Below, in pieces: positions 6,086 through 6,354 of a stretch of DNA of 6,354 nt (its first letter is position 1; every line of letters starts with the position of its first letter). A program made the position numbers and the translations under genes. Source of the DNA: Myxococcales bacterium (GTDB lineage: Bacteria > Myxococcota_A > UBA9160 > SMWR01); assembly GCA_022571825.1 (NCBI GenBank), contig JACZXC010000180.1:1-6354 (forward strand), read 5' to 3'. The notes beneath the pieces are model-generated. The model searched no databases and was not told the DNA's origin. It saw only the letters and a program-made list of their open reading frames with translations.

Positions 6086-6354
6086 TCAGCCTGGCGCCCG
6101 TGGGAAGATCGATCCAATCACGGCCAGCGAAAAGGCGACTCCGAGTGCGGCCACGACAGCCGCGCCGGTCGGTAGATCCCAGAGTGCACTCGCCGCGATG
6201 CCCGCGGTGCAGGCGATCGTGCCGATCAGCCAGCTGGCGAGAAGCCGGCTCGAAATGCTTGCGAAGAATATCGCCGCGCACGAAGCGGGTACGATCAGCA
6301 GGCCAAAGACGACGAGCACGCCCGATAGCTGGACCGAACCCGTCACCACGACTC
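6086..6354 (-). CDS. ABC-3 family metal transporter permease, C-terminal part
   Basis: C-terminal 88 codons of an inner-membrane permease of the ABC-3 family (ZnuB/MntB/TroC type), which with an ATPase and a binding protein imports zinc, manganese or iron. The frame is open to the right edge, so the N-terminal two-thirds lie outside; the in-frame GTG codons at 6349 and 6346 are internal. Visible: a segment beginning VVVTGSVQLSGVLVVFGLLI, the family pattern of a GVLxVFxxLIxPA helix, then a second hydrophobic helix around SWLIGTIACTAGIAASALW, the signature DLPTGAAVV, and a last helix ending near GSIFPRAPG. This order matches the family's C-terminal end, and the stop falls where expected. The metal cannot be told from this part. 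The binding-protein and ATPase genes would be expected off the right edge. Confidence 0.85.
   Translation of the reverse strand, partial: VVVTGSVQLSGVLVVFGLLIVPASCAAIFFASISSRLLASWLIGTIACTAGIAASALWDLPTGAAVVAALGVAFSLAVIGSIFPRAPG

Noticed and set aside
6000..6281. 93-codon minus-strand frame overlapping the permease
   Set aside because: Out of frame with the ABC-3 permease, whose membrane helices and DLPTGAA signature identify the real frame.

Overview
The window is GC-rich bacterial chromosome (most third codon positions are G or C). It holds two complete genes and two genes cut by the window edges. No phage, CRISPR, rRNA or tRNA gene was seen. The codon style, the long-form Lhr helicase and the MA-like peptidase would suit a Deltaproteobacteria/Myxococcota-like or similar GC-rich environmental lineage, but this placement is only a guess.

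Positions 1-3758 (minus strand) are one uninterrupted reading frame of 1252 codons. It encodes the large superfamily 2 helicase Lhr and runs off the left edge before its stop. A 184-nt divergent intergenic region follows (3759-3942). Almost all of it, on the plus strand, is a cobalamin (B12) riboswitch aptamer. Its conserved B12 box sits directly before a GTG start and itself contains the Shine-Dalgarno sequence. The gene it controls (3943-4857, plus) encodes a BtuF-like cobalamin-binding protein without a signal peptide. Aptamer and gene product therefore independently point to the same ligand.

This gene converges on a minus-strand gene (4931 to about 5773) for an exported zinc metallopeptidase of the MA-like (gluzincin) type, with HELVH and NEG motifs. 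A loose inverted repeat lies between the two stops. Upstream of the peptidase gene are three 7-bp direct repeats at exact 11-bp spacing, the geometry of OmpR/PhoB-type operators, and a possible promoter.

A gene-free stretch (about 5807-6085) carries a hairpin with a T-run, oriented to end transcription from the right, and a short motif resembling an insertion-sequence end. From 6086 to the right edge (minus strand) is the C-terminal part of an ABC-3 family metal-transporter permease (zinc/manganese/iron type).

The clearest functional unit is the riboswitch plus cobalamin-binding protein. The helicase (DNA repair), the peptidase (cell envelope) and the metal permease appear to be separate transcription units. 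I see no evidence of a wholly new multi-gene system. The most unusual points are the fusion of B12 box and ribosome binding site, and the 11-bp repeat array.
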